DNA of 64,000 bases. Source: Pictodentalium vernedei. Lineage: Eukaryota > Mollusca > Scaphopoda > Dentaliida > Dentaliidae. Position 1 is the stretch's first letter; every line of letters starts with the position of its first letter. The notes beneath the pieces were generated by a model that saw only the letters and a program-made list of their open reading frames with translations, had not been told where the DNA came from and did no database searches. The DNA is taken from the NCBI GenBank assembly GCA_031216915.1, contig CM062289.1:441449587-441513586 (forward strand). Direction: 5' to 3'. Both the position numbers and the translations under genes were made by a program. Positions 10,702-22,970 of the stretch are shown here, in pieces.

Positions 10702-13042
10702 TGAACAACTGCACTAAGTTTGATGGTCCTGGCTGGAGGCAATGGTCTTTTTATCTTTTTGATAGAAATTCATAAATATACTCTGTAGAGAGTGCAAAAG
10801 GGATAAGTTGCTATAAAAATGCATTACGGCCAAAGGCTGGTGCTAACAATAATTTTTTATGGAAATGAAAAGAAATCAACAGCTAACATCCATAAGCCAC
10901 CCAGAACATGCATACCAAGTTATAAGCGATCCTATCATAAATGTGCCCTGTAGGGCATGCCAGAGGAATATACTAGTACTGATGCCTGACTATACTAAGT
11001 TCAACGGTCATTGCCAATGGCAACTATTTTTGATGGAAATGGAAGAAAATTGACAGTTCCCATCTAGTGGTCACCCTGAATAAGCATACCAAGTTTCAAA
11101 GCAATCCTATCATAATAAATGTGCCCTGCAGGGTGTGCCAAAGGGAAATATTGATGCATAACTGCACTAAGTTCATTGCAGCAACATTTTTTGACGGGAA
11201 TGGACGATAATCGATAGCTCCCATCTAGAAGTAACCCCAAACAAGCATACCAAGTTTCAAACCGATCTGATCATAAATGTGCCATGTAGGGTTTGCCAAA
11301 GGAATATACTGGTGCCTGACAAAACTAAGTTCAAAGGTCGTTGCCAGCAGCAACATTTTTTTCCAGAAATGGAAGACAATCAATAGCTCCCATCTAGAGG
11401 TCACCCCAAATAAGCCTACCAGGTTTCAAAGAAATCCGATTATAAATGTGCCCTGTAGGGTGTGTCAAAGGGAAATATTAAGGCCTGACTAAACTAAGTT
11501 CAAAGGCCATTGCCTGCAGCAACATTATTTTGACGGAAATGGCAGAAAATCGATAGCTCCCATCTAGAGGTTACCCCACACAAGGAACCAAGTTTCAAAT
11601 TGATCTGATCATAAATGAACCCTGCTGGGTGTGCCAAAGTGAAATACTGATGCATAAGTGCACTAAATTCATTGATGGTCATTTCCAGGGGCAACATTTC
11701 TCTCGATGGGAATGGACGATAATCGATAGCTCCCATCTAGTGGTAACCACAAACAAGCATACCAAGTTTCAAACCGATCTGATCATAAATGTGTCCTGTA
11801 GGGTTTGCCAAATTGATGCCCGATTAAACTAAGTTCAAAGCTCATTGCCAAGGGCATCATTTTTTTTTTCCAGAAATGGAGGACAATCAATAGCTCCCAT
11901 CTAGAGGTCACCCCAAATAAGCCTACCAGGTTTCAAAGAAATCTGATTATAAATGTGCCCTGCAGGGTGTGTCAAAGGGAAATATTGAGGCCTGACTAAA
12001 CTAAGTTCAAAGGCAACATTTTTTGATGGAAATGGCAGAAGATCGATAGCTCCCATCTAGAGGTCACCCCAAACAAGCATACCAAGTTTCAAATTGATCT
12101 GATCATAAATGTGCCCTGCTGGGTGTGCCAAAGTGAAATATTGATGCATAAGTGCACTAAATTCATTGAAGGTTGTTTCCAGCGGCAACAATTTTTGACA
12201 GGAATGGACGATAATCGCTAGCTCCCATCTAGAGGTAACCCTAAACAAGCATACCAAGTTTCAAACCAATCTGATCATAAATGTGTCATGTAGGGTTTGC
12301 CAGAGGAATATATTGATGCCTGACTAAACTAAGTTTAAAGGTCGTTGCCAGCGGCAACATTTTTTGCCGGAAATGGAAGAAAATCGATAGTTCCCATCTA
12401 GAGGTTACCCCAAACAAGCAACCAAGTATCAAAATGATCTGATCATAAATGTGCCCTGCAGGGTGTGCCAAAGTGAAATATTGATGCATAAGTGCACTAA
12501 ATTCATTGAAGGTCGTTTCCAGCGGCAACAATTTTTCATATTTTGACAGGAATGGACGATAATCGATAGCTCCCATCTTGAGGAACCCCAAACAAGCATA
12601 CCAAGTTTCAAACGATCTGGTCATAAATGTATCCTGTAGCATGTGCCAAAGGAATATATTGATGCCTGACTAAACTAAGTTCAAAGGTCTTTGCCAGTGG
12701 CAACATTTTTTGCCGTAAATGGAAGAAAATCGATAGCTCCCATCTAGAAGTCACCCCAAATAAGCATACCAGGTTTAAAAAAATTTGATTATCAATGTCC
12801 CCTGTAGGGCGTGCCAAAGGGAAATACTGAGGTCTGACTAAGCTAACTTCAAAGGCCATTACCAGCAGCAACATTTGTTGACAGAAATGGAAGGAAATGG
12901 ATGGCTCCCATCTAGAGGTCACCCCAAACAAGCATACTTAGTTTCAAAGTGATCTGATCATAAATGCGACCTGTGCAGTGTGCCAAAGGATGAGAAGTGA
13001 CAGCAAAAGCTCAGCTTGACTTTGTCAAGATCAGCTAAAAAT
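10702..13042. mobile_element. Satellite-bearing element H1, main tandem array
   Basis: About 13 units of 155-175 bp. Each contains atagctcccatctag, aggtcacccca, aagcataccaagtttcaaa, gatctgatcataaatgtg, ccctgtagggtgtgccaaag and gcaacattttttg. The phrase cccatctag recurs near 11059, 11220, 11389, 11558, 11735, 11895, 12050, 12222, 12395, 12738 and 12907. The array ends at a hairpin GCTTGACTTTGTCAAG inside agct...agct, then AAAAAT at 13042. The same 3' end closes the unrelated array at 49551-51545. Architecture resembles the pearl/Helentron-type elements of bivalves; no transposase is present. Confidence 0.8.
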
Positions 13043-13366
13043 CACCTTTGTCATTCTGTGAGAGCTGATTTCTACGAATGTAGAAAATGACATTTCACTT
13101 TGCTCTGTTCCAGAAACTTCAGTGAGCTGTCAGGTAACTAGATCATGATGAAAAAATGCTGCCTGCCCTTTTTGATCAAGCCCAAAAATTCTCATTTTCA
13201 AGTTAATTTTTTTAATAAATATGAATGTGTCAACGTGTGGCTTATTGTTCCATTAAAAACCCGCATGCTGTTGAGGATAATAGCTCAGTTTTTGTTATGT
13301 ACTTATAAATGCTGCGTATAAATAAGTCTTTAAATTCCCTGAAATAGCAATGATAAAGGCTGTGAT

Positions 13367-13619
13367 CAAGCCTGAAAATAAGCAATGTGTCTTTTGCAAT
13401 ATGAGGTCCCCAGAGGGTGAATTTGCTGATGGTATACTTTGCAGTGTGCCAATGTATCCTCTGGGTACCTCTTGATGTTCAGGCTTGAGATCCTGATTCA
13501 GAATGAGGTTCCCAGAGGGGAAATTAAGTGATGCTACCCTGCTGTGCAGGGTAGCATCACCAAATTCACCCTCTGGGATCCTCATTCTGCAGATGACAAT
13601 CTGCTTATTTTCAGGCTTG
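13367..13619. mobile_element. MITE, family M2
   Basis: Ends are CAAGCCTGAAAATAAGC and GCTTATTTTCAGGCTTG, the cleanest terminal repeats of the family here. The central hairpin is GATGCTACCCTGC/GCAGGGTAGCATC. Confidence 0.85.
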
Positions 13620-14650
13620 GTTGTGATAAAAAAATGTAATTGTGCTCAAACCATGATAAACCGTGCATACCCCCACGTGGTGTACCGCCTAGTGTGGGCA
13701 TACCTATGACCAAATATTATAGAAAACAAGTTTCATACTTTACTTAAGTTATGAAAGTTATGAAAATTCTCAGATGGACTCATACACGGACGGATGGATG
13801 GGTGGATGGATGGATGGAGGCACAGATGCAGGTAGTCCAGTATACCCCCCCCCTCCCCCCCCCCCATTTTCTTCGAAAGTGGGGGGTATAATTATTTGAC
13901 AAAAATGAAATTCATTCTAGTCTTGGGCAATGTTACAACTTAATTGCATACCAAGTTTCATTTAATTCCATAATGATTTAATTAAGTTATGAATATTCTC
14001 GTACGGATGGATGCACAGACAGACGGACACAATCCAGTATATCCCCCACCCCCATTTTCTTCGAAAGTTTTCAACAATTTCAACAATTTCCAACAATTTC
14101 TAAGTCAAAAGGTATGGTAAATTGTTTGGTGTTTGGAAGTTTCATGCAATGAGGCAGAAGCCTTTGTCATAGGCAAACTGTATGCCATATTTCACTGAAA
14201 TCCGATAACCCATACCGGAGATAAGGCTGAACAGACAAATAATGTCTATTTCCTACAATATCTAAGTCAAAAAAGGAGGATAACTCTAAAAAGGAGAATG
14301 TGAGAAATATCGTTGAATCCTTTTTTTAAAGCCTACACAATAAGCAGTGTTCACGGCAAATTTCATTGCAATAGAACATTCGATACCCGAGATACCAGCT
14401 GAACAGACAAAATTTGGCATGGATGGACACAATTTCTAAGTGAACAAGTAATAAAATAAAAAAAATAGTGTGGGCATACCTATGACCAAATATTAAAGAA
14501 AACAAGTTCCATAATAATAATTTACTTAAGTTCTGAAAGATATGAATATTCTCGGATGGACTCACACACGGACGAACGCACGTAATCCAGTATACCTCCC
14601 ATTTCCTGCGAAAGTTGGGGTATAAAAATGTAATTGTGCTCAAACCATGC
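13620..14650. mobile_element. Satellite-bearing repeat H2 (three partial units)
   Basis: The block agtgtgggcatacctatgac, ...acttaagttatgaa, ...ctc(g)gatggactca, acggacg, ...ccagtatacc appears near 13690-13870 and 14468-14620, with a partial copy at 13975-14070. A (GGAT)n-like microsatellite lies at 13780-13815. Hairpin-like ends such as ATACCCCCC...GGGGGGTAT follow. The middle part (14090-14430) has ...ctaagtcaaaa and ggataactct units. No coding. Confidence 0.6.
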
Positions 14651-14911
14651 AAACATGCATGTGTTTAAAATTAATGTCTGGTCAAGTTTCCCTGATCATC
14701 ACTCTTTGATTTTGAAAATAGGAGGCACATTGTATACTGCTCGCTACCATTTAAGTAAAGTGTGCTATTGTTGAGTCCCACCAAGCCAGCACCAGGAAAA
14801 TGTATTCAAGAAAAATCATCAATGAATATCTGCACACTGTTCACTTCACTGGTGCACACTAAGTAGGGATATAAAAAATAATACATGATTTTTCGAATAA
14901 GCTTTTTGCAG

Positions 14912-15329
14912 TACAGTGGAGCCCACTTAATTGTATATCCCTGTTAATTGAATATAATTTCCCAACACAAAGCCATTTACCATTCCTCCAGTACAAATTT
15001 GACATGTTAATTGAATATAGGTTATATAGTAAACTCCTGTTAATTGAATAAAAAATCTTGTAAAATGTCGAGAAATTGCCCTGACTCTCCCCAGTTTTCC
15101 TTTGTTTATATACCTATTTGGCTTCAATACATTCGATATAGGCATTTAATCTATTATATCTTGTTTGACAGAGCTCATGGAGCTCTGTCAAACAAGATAT
15201 AATAGAATAAATGCTAAGTTTATCTCTAGAATACAGGGAACTGACACAATCCATGTTAATTGAATACTCCTGTTAATTGAATATTTTTCATTGGCAAAGT
15301 GGTTATTCAATTAACAGGGTTCAACTGTA
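14912..15329. mobile_element. MITE, family M4
   Basis: It starts TACAGTGGAGCCCACTTAATTG and ends ...CAATTAACAGGGTTCAACTGTA, flanked by TA. The centre is a long hairpin, TATCTTGTTTGACAGAGCTC and its complement, near 15157-15213. Several ttaattgaata repeats are internal. The ends and TA target suggest a pogo/Tigger-type (Tc1/mariner superfamily) non-autonomous element; that superfamily call is inference. Other copies: 22380-22813, 24064-24497, 52902-53334. Confidence 0.8.
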
Positions 15330-15554
15330 ATAATCAAATTTTTTTGAGTTTGGTATAATACATAAAATGCAACTTCAACGGAACAATTGAAAGTCAATCA
15401 GATGATCCTACACAGAATGCATGAGCGAAAAGACAGTGAATAACATTACTGGCCTATGAAGTTTGTGGAATTATGTTGTTTAAGTACCAATTCTCGGAAA
15501 GTGAAGATAGATTAGTTTGAGTCTTGGAATGCTACAGTCAATGACTAGAAAGTG

Positions 15555-16360
15555 TTTTAGCACACTAAAACATATGTCTCCCCTTCCTTTCTATTTTATG
15601 CACTACAAATGATATATACATAAAAATATTGACAATCATACCAGATATGTAAGGTCTAGCTCTAAAGAGAAATAAATTTGACCTTGAGGTCAAGGTCACA
15701 TGAAGGTCACAATGGTATGCGACACACCGGCTCATGGTGATACATCCACATGCCAAATATCTAAGGCCTGGCTCAAAAGACAAACAAATTTTGGTCCGGA
15801 CAAAGTTTCCATGAAAAAAGCACAAATCTGACCTTCAGATCAAAGGTCAAGGTCACAATGGTACCTTACACACCGGCTCATGGTGATACATCCACATGCC
15901 AAATATCTAAAGCCTGACTCGAAATACAAAAAAGTTCTGCTCCAGACAGTTTCCCTTAAAAAAGCGCATAAATCTGACCTTCAGGTCAAAGGTCAAGGTC
16001 ACATGAAGGTCACTATGGTACATTGCACACCGATTCATGGTGATACATCCACATGCCAAGTATCTAAGGTGTAGGTCAAAAGATAAAAAAGTTATGGCCC
16101 GGACAAAGTTTGTGTGATGTTTCCCTTAAAAAAAAACACATAAATCTGACCTTCAGATCAAAGGTCAAGGTCACATGAAGGTCACTATGGTACACTGCAC
16201 ACCGGCTCATGGTGATACATCCACATGTATCTAAGGTGTAGGTCAAAAGACAAAAAAGTTATGGCCTGGACAAAGTTTGTATGAGAAGAAGAAGAAGAAG
16301 AAGAAGAATATGCACTAAAACAATACGTCTCCCTTCTGGGAAGGGGAGACATAATTCAGG
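15555..16360. mobile_element. Satellite-bearing element H3 (about four units)
   Basis: The phrase (c/t)tcatggtgatacatccacatg occurs at about 15731, 15877, 16034 and 16206 (spacings 146, 157 and 172). Units contain ctgaccttcagatcaaaggt, caaggtcacatgaaggtcac and ggacaaagtttc. An (AGA)n microsatellite follows at 16283-16309. Sequence with gtctccc/gggagac complementarity bounds both sides (15573-15585 and 16325-16352). The ggtcaaggtcac motif is frequent in mollusc genomes (from general knowledge). Confidence 0.7.
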
Positions 16361-16410
16361 GTGTATTGTTCACATTTACATGCACACATTGTATTATTTG
16401 GTCTATGTCC

Positions 16411-16732
16411 GACCATCTGAGCGATCGATTCGAACTCCCATGTTGTGTCCTTGGGCAAGGCACTTCACCCCAATTGTCCACATGGGGGCACGATGATGCT
16501 GTGTACTGAGGCGTACTGCACGGTGATGGTGCACATGTCTTCAACCTCTGTAACCCTGCTTGAGCAAAGCTTGAACATAGTTAGAATGTTGAGGAGCTGA
16601 CAGTTGCTCGTCGATGCTCGGTGGTTCTCTCCGGATACTCCGGCTTCCTCCACCTGTAAAACTGTCACCGTCACAATTAGCCATTGTGCTTAAGTATGTG
16701 ACCTTAAACCCCAATAAATAAATAAATAAATA
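16411..16732 (+). mobile_element. tRNA-derived SINE with target-site duplication
   Basis: Plus-strand SINE of the same family as 402-766, with a shortened tRNA head (B-box-like GATTCGAACTC near 16427), the shared body, and an (AATA)n tail ending about 16732. It is flanked by a direct repeat TGGTCTATGTCC at 16399-16410 and 16733-16744. That is a 12-bp target-site duplication and fixes the boundaries. Confidence 0.85.
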
Positions 16733-16758
16733 TGGTCTATGTCCCCTGAACAGATTTC

Positions 16759-16852
16759 AACCCTTTACCATTATCATGTGACTCCTCACTGGAACAGGTT
16801 AGATGAGCTCATTCCAATGAGGAGTCATATATGGTTTTATTTAATTTTTTAC
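16759..16852. mobile_element. Truncated M1-like MITE
   Basis: It keeps aaccctttacc and the hairpin arms ATCATGTGACTCCTCACTGG / CCAATGAGGAGTCATAT, but lacks the cgcccgcatccgcccgcg segment and the right end. Confidence 0.55.
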
Positions 16853-17020
16853 TTGTGTATAATTTCTATATTACAAAGCAGATGCAGCAAATTCGCTAGG
16901 TGGAACCGAGGAGCACTGTTGTCTACTTGCAGAAAGTAAAAATTGCAGGTGCGCATGCAAGAGCGACAACACCGGGGCCATGGTGACAGAAAGTGTGTGG
17001 GGGGGGGGGGGGGGGGGGGG

Positions 17021-18009
17021 ATTCAAGAGAATCGCATCATGTAACATCGTTATTCCGAGTTAATTCCATCATTTGCAGTTACAAAATGATGAAACATCGA
17101 AAATTGATCATTCCTGCAGAAGATCTGATTTAATGTTAGGAGAGTGTTATTTGCACAAAGTTCTCAGCTTGAGCATTTTTAGCACATACATGTATTCAAT
17201 TCCCAAAAGAATTCCAAATAATAATAACATGATAATTCTATCATAAATGTATTTGCATTTCAGTTACTGGAATCAATTTTTTGCCCCCTTTCATGGTTTT
17301 ATTTTCAAAATTTTTCTCAGTAATGAATTTCCAACTGGGGGATGGACCGGATGCTTTTTTTTTGTTGGGCTACGACATGTTAACCTCAGAAAAAGGTTTT
17401 CAGGGAACATGAGGGTGGTTTTCAGAGAAATGGAATGGATTTCAGGGAAAAGTTTGTACCTGAACAATACCCAAGAAGAACTTCTAAATTTTCAGCTTTT
17501 GGACAACTGGCGCCAGATGAGCTAAAATCATGTTCAATATCCTCACCTCCATCTTTTCTTCAACCCCACTCCCTTGGTGGAGCTAACCTCTCCCTCCCCC
17601 TTAACCACCACCTGCGGTTGCCATTTGACCAAAGTGAACCAGGCAAACAATTCCCATCGGCTATGTATGAGTATGTACTAAAGGTATGAGATCTAATATA
17701 TTCTGATATGTGACATTTCCGAATAACGTCATGATTTACATTTCAATAGGATATTTGCTTGATACAGAAAAATTAGTAATCTTTTCAAATAAACTTCAGC
17801 TGAAGATGGAGTGCTGATAATTAGTGCTCAAACGACTAGTGAATTCCAAAGTCAACTAGTCAATACCCAAAAGTCAAGTCGACTTCGACTAGTCATTGGT
17901 GATAACTTATCTCCTTATAACAGTGTTGGTGTTCCGGTAGAGTGCTGAAGGTCCAAATTTGGCTTCACTTGGGCATTCATATACAGCAACATACTGGAAC
18001 ATTATTCTG
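17021..18009. other. No recognisable feature
   Basis: Contains two overlapping open frames (17247-17525 and 17435-17689) without recognisable domains, codon pattern or splice context. I do not call them genes. Confidence 0.4.
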
Positions 18010-18258
18010 TTAACCCTTTACCTAACGAATCGCCCGCACCCGCCCACGTAATATGCAAATTGAGCAGTTGAAAAAATTAAATTTTTCAAAATATTTCAAC
18101 AAAACCATATCATGTGACCCCTCATTGGAACGAGCTCATTGAGCTCGTTCCAATGAGGGGTCACATGATATGGTTTTGTTGAAATTTTTTTTAAAATTTA
18201 AAAAAATTATATTTAAAGTAATAAATTTTGATATCGTCTGTGTTGGGTAAAGGGTTAA
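18010..18258. mobile_element. MITE, family M1 (intact)
   Basis: It runs TTAACCCTTTACC ... GGGTAAAGGGTTAA, with TTAA at both ends. The central hairpin has arms CATATCATGTGACCCCTCAT / ATGAGGGGTCACATGATATG and cores ggaacgagctc / gagctcgttcc. TTAA target duplication is typical of piggyBac-like elements; superfamily assignment is inference. Confidence 0.85.
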
Positions 18259-18302
18259 TGTGCTTCTAATTATGCTAAGAGTGAAATTATATAGTCTTAT
18301 TT

Positions 18303-18372
18303 AATTTGCCTTGTTGCGATTTATGGGAGAGTGCCTATAGGCACTCTCCCATAAATTGCAACAAGGCAAATT
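18303..18372. repeat. Palindromic MITE core, family M7
   Basis: A nearly perfect 70-bp hairpin: AATTTGCCTTGTTGC, TTTATGGGAGAGTGCC, loop tata, then the complement. It lies about 45 bp after the M1 copy. Confidence 0.75.
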
Positions 18373-18826
18373 AGTAACATATCCTGATAGCCCAAAATAA
18401 TTCAGCACTCCACTAGTACCAGTTAAAACAAACTACTGTCACTACTATTAGATGGCAATAGATGTATACATTGATTGCCCAATATTGCTGTGCAAACTGC
18501 GTGACAGTGGCACAGAAGGGATACTATTTACCTAAAAGCTTGAACTCCGACGACGAGTCGACTGCACAACTGAGAGTTGACTACTGGTTTGCCCAGAGTC
18601 GACATTGACTAGTCGACTAATCGTTTGAGTACTACTGATAATAGTAGAGGAGACAAATGACCAGTGGCTCTGAGCTCGGATTCTTGGGGAAACAACCGAG
18701 TGTATATGAAACAGACACGAAGAAATAAAACACTGGTACTTTACTCTCTCAAACGGCAGTAATAAGCTGGAACTGTATTTGCTGCTGTGCCCAAATTACA
18801 CCGACCAAAAGGCCGGGTGCTTAGTA

Positions 18827-19192
18827 TATTATTTATTTATGGATGTTTTAAGGTCACATATTTATGCACAATGGCTTATCATGACCGTAACAGTTGTACG
18901 GGTGGAGGAAGCCGGAGTACCCGGAGAGAACCACCGAGCAACGATGAGCAACTGCCAGCTCCCCAACATCGTAATTCCGCACTGCAGCACAGGCTGGATT
19001 AGATTGGTTGAAGACATGCGTACCATCGACGTGCAGTACGCCTTAGTACACGCCGTCATCGTGCCCCCATGCGGGCAATGGAGATGAAGTGTCTTGCCCA
19101 AGGACACAACGCGGTTGCCGCAGGTGGGATTTGAACCGAGGACCTCTCGGCTTGCAGTCTGCGCCTCTACCTACTGAGCCACCGCGCTCCCC
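18827..19192 (-). mobile_element. tRNA-derived SINE, full length
   Basis: Minus-strand SINE of the 402-766 family, with A-box region GGTGGCTCAGTAGGTAG near 19168-19184 and a canonical B box GGTTCAAATCC near 19126-19138. The tail is (AATA)n-like at 18827-18842. The better-preserved promoter boxes suggest a younger copy than the one at 402-766. Confidence 0.85.
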
Positions 19193-19914
19193 GGGGTGTT
19201 TAGTACATGCAGCTTGACCAGTACCTGGCCTCTACTGGTGAAGCCGTAGGGGTCTCACAGAGACTAAGGCCCAGTCCAGAGGTTTTATTTGTCATCATTC
19301 GTACATTTCACACTACACTGTTTTGGTATTTTGAGAACCTCAACAAGGACAGTTTTAGATAAATAAAGACGCATCCGACGTTAAGCACAACATACATTTT
19401 AACACCTTCTGCCACAGATCTAATACAGACTGGTCATCCGAATGTAGTTGTCAATCCAATGGTGGAGTGACACCATCTTGCTCAGATGGCTAAACTATGA
19501 TATGATAGCACGCTAATGTGTCAACTGTTCATGGAGTTATGTGGGTGATATCATATTTCGCTCACCTAAATTATTTTAAGGCGAGCGTTAGATGGGCAAT
19601 AGAATCACTTGCCTAAGAATGCCAGCTCTGACAATCATTTCCAACTGGATCGGGACTCAGTTGGGATATGATCATAAGACTCTGTTGGTTTTTGTGATCA
19701 CAGAACTGTGGAGTATAAAATTCATGCGAGAATCAGAATCAAATCATGCCAACGGCTCTTGAAAGGAAAACGATGAAAATCAGCTCTGATTCTCACAAAT
19801 GTTCATTTCATTCTTGTCATAGATTTTGGAAGTGTCCTCAAAGGCCTTGAGAATTCTTCTTACGTTGCTCCTTCATAATAAGGTAACACTTTGACTTGCA
19901 GGTGGCCATGTGGT
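19193..19914. other. No recognisable feature
   Basis: Intergenic DNA; nothing coding or repetitive was identified by eye. Confidence 0.4.
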
Positions 19915-19960
19915 CTTGTGAAGTTTTGGCTGCCTGCATAGGCAGCCAAGACTTCACTAG
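19915..19960. repeat. Palindromic core, family M8
   Basis: The hairpin tgaagttttggctgcctg / cataggcagccaagacttca is followed by ccactgccaagg. The same core is at 41130-41180 inside a TTAA element and at 60594-60625. Outer ends are not resolved here. Confidence 0.65.
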
Positions 19961-22379
19961 ATACCACTGCCAAGGTACTGTAACTTCCTTCAGCAAAACT
20001 ACCAAAAGCCTGTAGGTCACGACATATGTTATACAATACGTGGAGGGAGGATTACCACCAAAACGCCCGTGCAGCGAAATTTCGCCACAGACTTCCCAAT
20101 ATCTTTCTCAGAGTCTCAGTGACAATTTTTTTTCGTAGTTCCCACGATCCGCCAAGGTCGTTGGTGGAAAGGATTTAATGTTTTTCACGCTGTGCTCATT
20201 AATCAATTGAACTGACAACTCAAGTGAGACATGTACATGCATAAAGTACATGCTTAAGAAGAATCATTCTCCTATGTAAGGGCCAATGACACTGGCTGTC
20301 ATATAAAATTTTTATCAATGAATTTCTTGTCCGAAAGTTGACACTTTTTTTCATCCATCCCAATTGGCAACGGATTGGGTGATCACGGAATACAAGTAAT
20401 GGCCGACATTCTTGACGAAAATGATGCGGGCGTACGATGTGCGAAAGACCGATCAAATTTTGAAAGAATGTTCGACTTTTGTCATAGTATCAATTTATAA
20501 CATATTCAAATGAATACATTTTTTGTAATAACACCAAAACACACTGTTTCCAGTGCTGATGATAAAATATATCTGACTATTTCTGCCACACATTCTGACA
20601 AATCGACAATGTGTGCGGCGAATACACATGTATGTTTGCCAATAAAGTCAGTTGGAGTTAAGCTGAACGCTACGCGCAAAATATCCCCAGTTAAATTTGC
20701 CCGTTCCAAGTTTGCTAATGTGCTTGTTTTCAAGTCAAAAATTGTTGTACAAGCATATCTTCCTTTTCACCATCACCGAATAGTTTCTCTGTCAACGTGA
20801 CTGCCACCTGATAATGTAGAAAGAACAGCTGGGCATTTTTGACACATCAAAAGTCATGTACAGTGTACCTGTGAAGCAGTAATAAAATACCAGCGACAAA
20901 CATCTCATGCAGCACACAACTGATGTCTGTCAAGAACAAGAGCACCTGGACTCTTTGTTTTTGATGGACATTGTCAGTCGTAAACACCACAATGGGGGAA
21001 AATGAAAACACGACTTGGAAAATATTAATAATGATATTATTATTGGCATAAATGAAACAATAATCACCCCAAAAACAAATAGCACAAACAAAAGGCACAA
21101 GACAAAACAGATAAATACATATAGTTAGTTATCAGGGTTCTACCTATATCCCAGAATCACCAGTAAATACAGGAATCACCCTTATTTTTAAAATGTTTTT
21201 CCCCCACCCCCAATGCACACACACACACAAAGAGAGATAAACAGTATATGCTTTATCGTTATAAAAAACAAGCAGACTACGCTTGAGAAATCACCATTTT
21301 TTATATTCAAAAGCACATTCTCTTATCACAAAAATAAGAATGTTGCACATCGGTAGAACTGTTTGGAAAACAATAAAACACCTAACATAACAAATAGACA
21401 ACAACGAAAATTAAATAAAACACCTAACATAACAAACAGACAACAACGAAAATTAAAATATGCCCCTGTGAAAAAAAAACAAACAACTGACTAAAAGTTG
21501 ATTTACTGAAAAAGTAAGTAAAGAATAAACTAAAATTTAACTTTGCAAGTTTTTCCTCAACCACGTACTTTATACAACTGATTGACGAGCTTTTACTTCT
21601 TTAAATGAGAAATTATATCCCAAAATGATATCAGTATTTGAGGGTGATGAAAAAATAATAATTAATATATAAAGACAATTTTAAACCAGCCACTTATGTA
21701 AGCGACAATCAAAATCAATTTGACAGCTAATTAATTACGCACTGTTAAAATGGAATTTTCCGGTCATTTCTTCTAACGGAATCGCCCATAACATCGCAGA
21801 AATGACAGAAGTGTTGTCTGTTGTGTTTTGAGCTCAATCGGCTTGAGGGCACATCGCATGTTTGTCTGCTTTCAGGTTTTATTGTTACGACAGTAATCTT
21901 AAAATGGAGCACAGGAATGCTACACTCCACTTTATATATTTGTACTATAGTAGCAATGTAACTGGTGAACTTTATACTCTGATTATCATGCTTCTTCCAT
22001 CATGAGCACAGCAGTAATTAAGTAATTTGGTAAAATAACAAGTAATTTGTTGAAAATTGTTTCATACTGCTTCCGACTCGAATTTGATGTAATCGACGCT
22101 GATCAATGGTAGTGGAGCTTACATTTTCTTTTTCTCGTCTCCAGGGAAGAACGTTCCAACAGTACCCGTGTTTTGCCCCAAAAATCCAGTACTATGACTT
22201 TTACAAGGTGTCAAATTAACCAATGACGGCTGATGTTACAAACATGAGGCATAATAAATATTATTATTATATGTCATAATTATATAGACCATGAGCCTTA
22301 CATGAAGGCCTCCTCCTTTCTTGTTTGCTTACTTGTTATTGTTTCTGGGTGGGGAAGGGAGGGGTAATGGGGTTGTTGC
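19961..22379. other. Long stretch without a recognisable gene
   Basis: It contains open frames of up to 96 codons (for example 20510-20800 on plus, which overlaps one on minus), none with a recognisable domain. A direct duplication of about 43 bp (aataaaacacctaacataac...) occupies 21371-21412 and 21413-21457, and there is a short (AC)n tract near 21220. Regulatory or untranslated sequence cannot be excluded. Confidence 0.4.
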
Positions 22380-22813
22380 TACAGTGGAGCCCACTTAATT
22401 GGATATCTCTTATTTGTATATCCCTGTTAATTGAATATAATTTTCCAACACAAAACCATTTACCATACCTTCAGTACAAATTTGATCTGTTAATTGCATA
22501 TGGGTTGTAGAGTAAATTCCTATTAATTGTATATAAATTTTTGTAATATATCGAAAAAATTACTGTGACATGCACCAAATTCCCCTTATTTATCAACCTT
22601 TTTGGCACCACTACATCCAATACAGGCATTTATTCTATTATATCTTGTTTGACAGAGCTCTATGAGCTCTGTCAAACAAGATATAATAGAATAAATGCTC
22701 AGTTTGCTTCCAGAACACAGGAAACTGACAAAATCCCTCTTAATTGTATATTCCTGTTAATTGAATAATTTTTACTGGCAAAATGGATATTCAATTAAGA
22801 GGATTCTACTGTA
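22380..22813. mobile_element. MITE, family M4
   Basis: TACAGTGGAGCCCACTTAATTG at the left, ATTAAGAGGATTCTACTGTA at the right, TA-flanked. The central hairpin at about 22637-22693 has arms TATTATATCTTGTTTGACAG and its complement. Confidence 0.85.
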
Positions 22814-22944
22814 CCTGCGAAAGTATGTAGCTAAAATGTGAAAGTTTGTGTTTTCTCTCTCTCTTTCTCTCTCTCTCATATCAGTGATCCATGCAGTGTC
22901 AAAATTTAAAATTGGAAATATATAAGTTAGAACTAGAGTCTACA

Positions 22945-22950
22945 TTTATT
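22945..22950 (-). promoter_or_regulatory. Polyadenylation signal AATAAA for the BEN-domain gene
   Basis: AATAAA on the minus strand lies about 20-25 bases beyond the stop codon that the gene would use without its MITE insertion (22971-22973). The spacing is tight for a 3' UTR, so this is a candidate only. Confidence 0.45.
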
Positions 22951-22970
22951 AGAGTTTCCGGTACCTTCAA

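Noticed and set aside
10702..13042. CRISPR-like array
   Set aside because: The repeats are long and contiguous with no unique spacers, and the genome is eukaryotic.
20510..20800. 96-codon plus-strand frame as a small gene
   Set aside because: It overlaps an equally long minus-strand frame and shows no recognisable motif.
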